Part shown: piece by piece, positions 60,994 through 64,000 of the stretch
Numbering within the stretch: the first letter of the stretch is position 1
How the letters are laid out: the number at the start of each line of letters is the position of its first letter
Source of the DNA: Bradyrhizobium zhanjiangense
GTDB lineage: Bacteria; Pseudomonadota; Alphaproteobacteria; Rhizobiales; Xanthobacteraceae
Length of the DNA stretch: 64,000 bases
Direction: 5' to 3'
Assembly: GCF_004114935.1 (NCBI RefSeq)
Contig: NZ_CP022221.1
Location: 9,278,023-9,342,022, forward strand
Notes under the pieces: generated by a model
The model's database searches: none
Seen by the model: only the letters and a program-made list of their open reading frames with translations
What the model was told of the DNA's origin: nothing
Position numbers and translations under genes: made by a program

Positions 60994-61935
60994 GTGGACG
61001 CTTACCTCAACATCGCGGAACAGGTCCTGTTTAGGGTGCGCCGGCCACTGCGCCCCAAGGAGATTCTTGACGAAGCCTATCTCAAGAAGCTCGTCCCTTG
61101 GCACCTGCGCGGACCTCGCCAAGACAAAACGCTTCATGCACGACTCAGCGAAGACATAGCACGCAATCGCGCGAATAGTCGATTTTTTCGAACGGCAGCC
61201 GGCGTATTCTTCCTTCGTCAATTTGTGGATGACGAAACCGTTCCAGAGCGCGACAGAACCGAATATTTCGCTCCGCCTAGACGGAAAGAACTCGGCAAAA
61301 ACGCGATACTGTTTCTCGAACTCCCTGGCTCAAGTAGCGTCGATCGTGAGATCACCGCGCAACTAATCGAACAGACGTTCGGCAGCGGAGGATACGGCTA
61401 TCGATCCTATGCTGATATTGCCGACAATCCTCGCCTTGCCGCAGTCCACAGCTTTGTCGTTGTCTACCGAGATAACAAGGTTCTCTCATTCAGGTCGGGC
61501 AAGTTCTTCCCCAGCACAGACCCGATTTACGGCAAACGCAGCATTGGGATCGGCGGCACGGTTTTCGCTCATGACGTCGATATGCTCTTCAATAGCTTCT
61601 ACGGGATCGTATCCAACGGAATTTCTGAACTCTGCTACGGCATCGGCCTGCCACGACGACTAGCTGAACGAGCGCGCTACAGCAACGAGGTGCGACCTTG
61701 GATCGGCTGCTACCACCGAAGAGGATCGGGTCAAGCAGCCGTCGTACACGTCGTGATGGGCTACCATTGTCCTGATGAATTCACACCAACAAAGGCGGCC
61801 CTCTCGCTAAATGACATACGCTGGGTAGACGCAACAAATCCCGGAAACACTCTAGACGACTACGATACCACATCTCGGCGGCTCTTCGCGCGCGGCCATA
61901 TCCGAAAAATGATCCGCCAGAGCATCCAACCTTGA
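60994..61935 (+). CDS. HARE-HTH protein with degenerate Nudix-like domain
   Basis: The 313-residue protein has two parts. Residues 1-78 (YLNIAEQVLFRVRRPLRPKEILDEAY..., RTAAGVFFLR) look like a HARE-type winged helix, known from restriction and chromatin proteins. Residues 100-300 look like a Nudix fold. YGKRSIGIGGTVFAHDVD (180-196) matches the GxxSIGIGGHVnpxD part of a COG4112-like hydrolase. The Nudix helix at 207-220 (SNGISELCYGIGLP) keeps only one of the catalytic acids of REUxEExGU. Hydrolysis is therefore doubtful; nucleotide sensing is possible. The start GTG 60994 lacks a clear Shine-Dalgarno. Its stop overlaps the next gene's TTG start (TTGA), so translation is coupled. The domain calls are by eye. 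Confidence 0.6.
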   Translation: MDAYLNIAEQVLFRVRRPLRPKEILDEAYLKKLVPWHLRGPRQDKTLHARLSEDIARNRANSRFFRTAAGVFFLRQFVDDETVPERDRTEYFAPPRRKELGKNAILFLELPGSSSVDREITAQLIEQTFGSGGYGYRSYADIADNPRLAAVHSFVVVYRDNKVLSFRSGKFFPSTDPIYGKRSIGIGGTVFAHDVDMLFNSFYGIVSNGISELCYGIGLPRRLAERARYSNEVRPWIGCYHRRGSGQAAVVHVVMGYHCPDEFTPTKAALSLNDIRWVDATNPGNTLDDYDTTSRRLFARGHIRKMIRQSIQP

Positions 61936-63440
61936 AACGCACTCGTCAGGTACCAGAGGCTGAGGTTCAGCGGCTTCTTCTGGAGCTAAGGATCAACAAT
62001 CCTGCCCGCATTATCAAAAAGGGGCTCCAGGATCTTTGCATGCACTACGAAGCCGGTCGGCGGATAATGCCGGATGATCTACCCAACATCCGCGGCCTTC
62101 TTCATAGCCATATGCACAGTGATGACGTGCCGGTCCGCAGATGGTCACTGAAGGCGATCGCTCTGATTGGTCATGCCGACGACACATACCGCGTCGTTGA
62201 ACGCATGAAGATAGAGCGTGACAGAAAGGCCAGATCGTGGGGAGTCGCCGGTCTCGTTCGACAGGCGCAAGACAAGGGGCTCGATATTGTTTGCAAGGAA
62301 GCGGGCCTAGAACGGGACGCGCCAATGGTCTTGGCCTCCCGCCTGTACGCCCCCAGCACTTGGATCTCAAATCACTCCAAGCCGATCGCCATATCGCTCA
62401 ACGACGATGATCTCACGTTAGAATGGGCAACCTTTTTAATTGGCTATAACAAAGCGCCTGAACATCTATTTCATCCCCGCTATACTAATGAGGTGTTCCT
62501 GGGAGAACTGAACAACCACAGCTCCGATGAAATCACTGAATACTCTATTTGGGCGCTTTGGGAACGGGACGAATTCAACTTCAATCATCTGAAGATCGCT
62601 CCTCAAGACTTCAGAAGGCGGCCAGATAACGTCAGGAAGTGGCTGTATCGAGTAATGACTCAATCTCCTGAAGTCTCTGGGCTCTCTACCGATTTACTTC
62701 ACGAATTTCGCTTGGATAAGTCGGTAACGGCTCGCGAGGGTCTTGCCTTGGGCATTACCGCCGAAACTTGCGGCCCGGAGTTCAATATCCCGATAGCCGA
62801 GTGGTATACGAATGAAGCTGATCCAGGCGTGCGAGCCATCCTATTGTCGGGCATGGCGAAGCGAGGAGGCGATGCAATTCTAGCCGAAATCGTGACCTCG
62901 GAATTCGAAGCGAAACCTCCTGGAAGCTTAGAGCGGCAACGATTACTTGCGGCGGCGGAAGGCTCGCCCTTATTTGGACAGCTCAAGGCTATTCAAATCG
63001 AGCTAGAGAGAAGTAGCCTCTACTCTCAGGGCCTGCTCGAGTTTGGAGACCGGCCGATGATCGTCTTTAACCATGGGAGCATGACCGTGAATAAGGGAAA
63101 CTCATTGAGCATTGGCGGCAACGTTCAGGCTCAAAACATCGTCGCCGGCGACATGATCAGCAGCGCGAACGCCGCGGTGCAAAACATGACTGCGCAGCAA
63201 GCAGCTGACAGGGAGGTGCTTTCGGCAATTCTGCAATTCGTCGAAAAAGCCACCATCAGTCAAGAACAACGACAAGCGATCAGCAGCGCCGTTGTTGCAG
63301 CAGCCCAACAGCCCAATCCTGAGAATAAGGGAAGACTTCTGAGTGTCCTCAAGGGCTTGGTCGGCGGAGCGGCTACCGTGGCTACCATAGGCGGCGGGTA
63401 TGCTGAGATCATTGAGCTGGTCGCAAAATGGGTCGGCTAA
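61932..63440 (+). CDS. Helical-repeat protein with Gly/Asn linker and hydrophobic C-terminus
   Basis: The 502-residue protein starts at TTG 61932. Residues 1-370 are helical and HEAT-like (RINNPARIIKKGLQDLC, VPVRRWSLKAIALIGHADDTYRVVERM, DPGVRAILLSGMAKRGGDAILAEIV). Residues 374-410 are a polar beta-like linker (FNHGSMTVNKGNSLSIGGNV, AQNIVAGDM), of a kind I associate with bacterial conflict and signalling proteins. Then come a helix (REVLSAILQFVEKATIS) and a hydrophobic glycine-rich end (LKGLVGGAATVATIGGGYAE). It could respond to the upstream sensor protein and act at a membrane; that is inference. It converges with the methyltransferase remnant, stops overlapping. Confidence 0.6.
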   Translation: MKRTRQVPEAEVQRLLLELRINNPARIIKKGLQDLCMHYEAGRRIMPDDLPNIRGLLHSHMHSDDVPVRRWSLKAIALIGHADDTYRVVERMKIERDRKARSWGVAGLVRQAQDKGLDIVCKEAGLERDAPMVLASRLYAPSTWISNHSKPIAISLNDDDLTLEWATFLIGYNKAPEHLFHPRYTNEVFLGELNNHSSDEITEYSIWALWERDEFNFNHLKIAPQDFRRRPDNVRKWLYRVMTQSPEVSGLSTDLLHEFRLDKSVTAREGLALGITAETCGPEFNIPIAEWYTNEADPGVRAILLSGMAKRGGDAILAEIVTSEFEAKPPGSLERQRLLAAAEGSPLFGQLKAIQIELERSSLYSQGLLEFGDRPMIVFNHGSMTVNKGNSLSIGGNVQAQNIVAGDMISSANAAVQNMTAQQAADREVLSAILQFVEKATISQEQRQAISSAVVAAAQQPNPENKGRLLSVLKGLVGGAATVATIGGGYAEIIELVAKWVG

Positions 63441-63953
63441 GAACGCCGGCGAACGAAGATGATCTCGTTTTCTCTTCGCGAGCCCGCCCTTTCAAGATTT
63501 TCTAGCTGATGCAACAGATAGTCCAATCGGCCTTCCGGCAGCCTGCGCATATCTATCTTGCGCGCGGCGAGCGCGCAAAGAGCAATGAATGTCTGTCGCT
63601 CCGCCCTTAGCTGAGCGATACTAACAGATCCGCAGTCTTCGACACACCGATCGATCACAAACTCCTCTGATGACAGATTGGCAATAAGACTATCCGGTCT
63701 TAGAGCAACTTGAGATGAGCCTAACGAATTGGCGATGAGACCATTCAACGCAAGCAAAATGCAATTGTCAGACCAGATCGTCGCGACGAGAACGCCGTTG
63801 GCCGAGAGCAGTCTGGCTAAGCGCAAGAACATAAGTGGGGGATTGTCAAAATAGTATGCGCACTGACGTGCGTTAATGCAGTCATATCGCTTGGTCGTCC
63901 TGAAGGATTCGACCGTCTTGCGCTCCACTTTTATTGGGTAGCGCGACACTATC
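63437..63953 (-). pseudogene. 5'-truncated SAM-methyltransferase-like gene
   Basis: About 170 residues remain. Residues YDCINARQCAYYFDNPPLMF and LRLARLLSANGVLVATIW match motif IV and post-motif of class I methyltransferases. The SAM-binding glycine motif, which should lie some 50-60 residues earlier, is absent because the frame meets an insertion-sequence-like end at 63954. A GTG at 63949 could start a shortened product. Alternatively a longer gene could run out of the window. Its stop overlaps the stop of the preceding gene in convergent orientation. Confidence 0.55.
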
Positions 63954-64000
63954 TGCCGATTCCGATGATCTCGCCCGGGTATTCCGATTTGATCTCGCCC
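63954..64000. mobile_element. Possible insertion-sequence terminus, incomplete
   Basis: The last 47 bases begin TGCCGATTCC and contain ATTCCGAT-GATCTCGCCC twice (63959-63976 and 63981-64000, the second with an extra TT), separated by GGGT. Closely spaced direct repeats starting with TG fit the transposase-binding ends of IS21-like elements. The body of the element lies beyond the window, so the assignment is tentative. Confidence 0.45.

Overview
The window is high-GC, densely coded chromosome from an alphaproteobacterium, most likely Bradyrhizobium or a close relative in the Nitrobacteraceae. The reasons are: the gene content (many acyl-CoA and aromatic-acid catabolic genes, LysR/MarR/TetR regulators, a cyoABCD-SURF1-RegBA block); the order Suv3-like helicase / S4 protein / ferredoxin / CarD; and several families of intergenic inverted repeats. 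No phage or conjugation genes are seen. One tRNA gene, tRNA-Arg(CCU), is present.

Layout. Positions 1-5.5 kb hold a gentisate-type aromatic pathway: FAD monooxygenase, aryl-CoA ligase, MarR regulator, maleylpyruvate isomerase-like GST and gentisate dioxygenase. The same operator-like sequence lies before the two divergent transcription starts. Positions 5.7-11 kb hold an ABC importer (permease, ATPase, binding protein) with an FAD oxidoreductase and a divergent LysR gene. Positions 11-22 kb hold enoyl-CoA hydratase, ketopantoate-reductase-like, hydrolase, TetR/SDR (with two operators), acyl-CoA dehydrogenase, LysR, an exported DoxX-DsrE-TlpA trio, an amidohydrolase and a DUF2252 protein. After the tRNA, 22.4-28.2 kb holds VOC, GYD, a Bug-type binding protein, a cupin, an RraA-like protein, an acyl-CoA ligase and an exported hydrolase. 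From 28.3 to 31.4 kb are small exported or membrane proteins and a second ketopantoate-reductase-like gene. From 31.5 to 41.2 kb lies an acyl-CoA catabolism cluster: SDR, two acyl-CoA dehydrogenases, two enoyl-CoA hydratases, an ADP-forming acyl-CoA ligase, a VOC protein and a branched-chain-type binding protein.

Positions 41.6-44 kb encode a nuclease-fold protein and an M48 lipoprotein protease. Positions 44-52.5 kb carry an MFS transporter divergent from cyoABCD, SURF1 and a RegB/RegA-type redox two-component system, arranged as one overlapping unit. Positions 52.7-60.4 kb are conserved housekeeping genes (CarD, fdxA, S4 protein, helicase, DUF3108, rpmB). The S4 gene appears to start at ACG.

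From about 60.9 kb to the end the DNA is clearly AT-richer and reads as accessory. It holds a MazG-like pyrophosphohydrolase, then a translationally coupled pair: a HARE-type winged-helix protein fused to a degenerate Nudix-like domain, and a helical-repeat protein with a glycine/asparagine linker and hydrophobic C-terminus. Last is a methyltransferase whose 5' part is missing where an insertion-sequence-like end begins. The coupled pair is the best candidate in the window for an undescribed conflict or stress-response system; this is an inference from architecture only.
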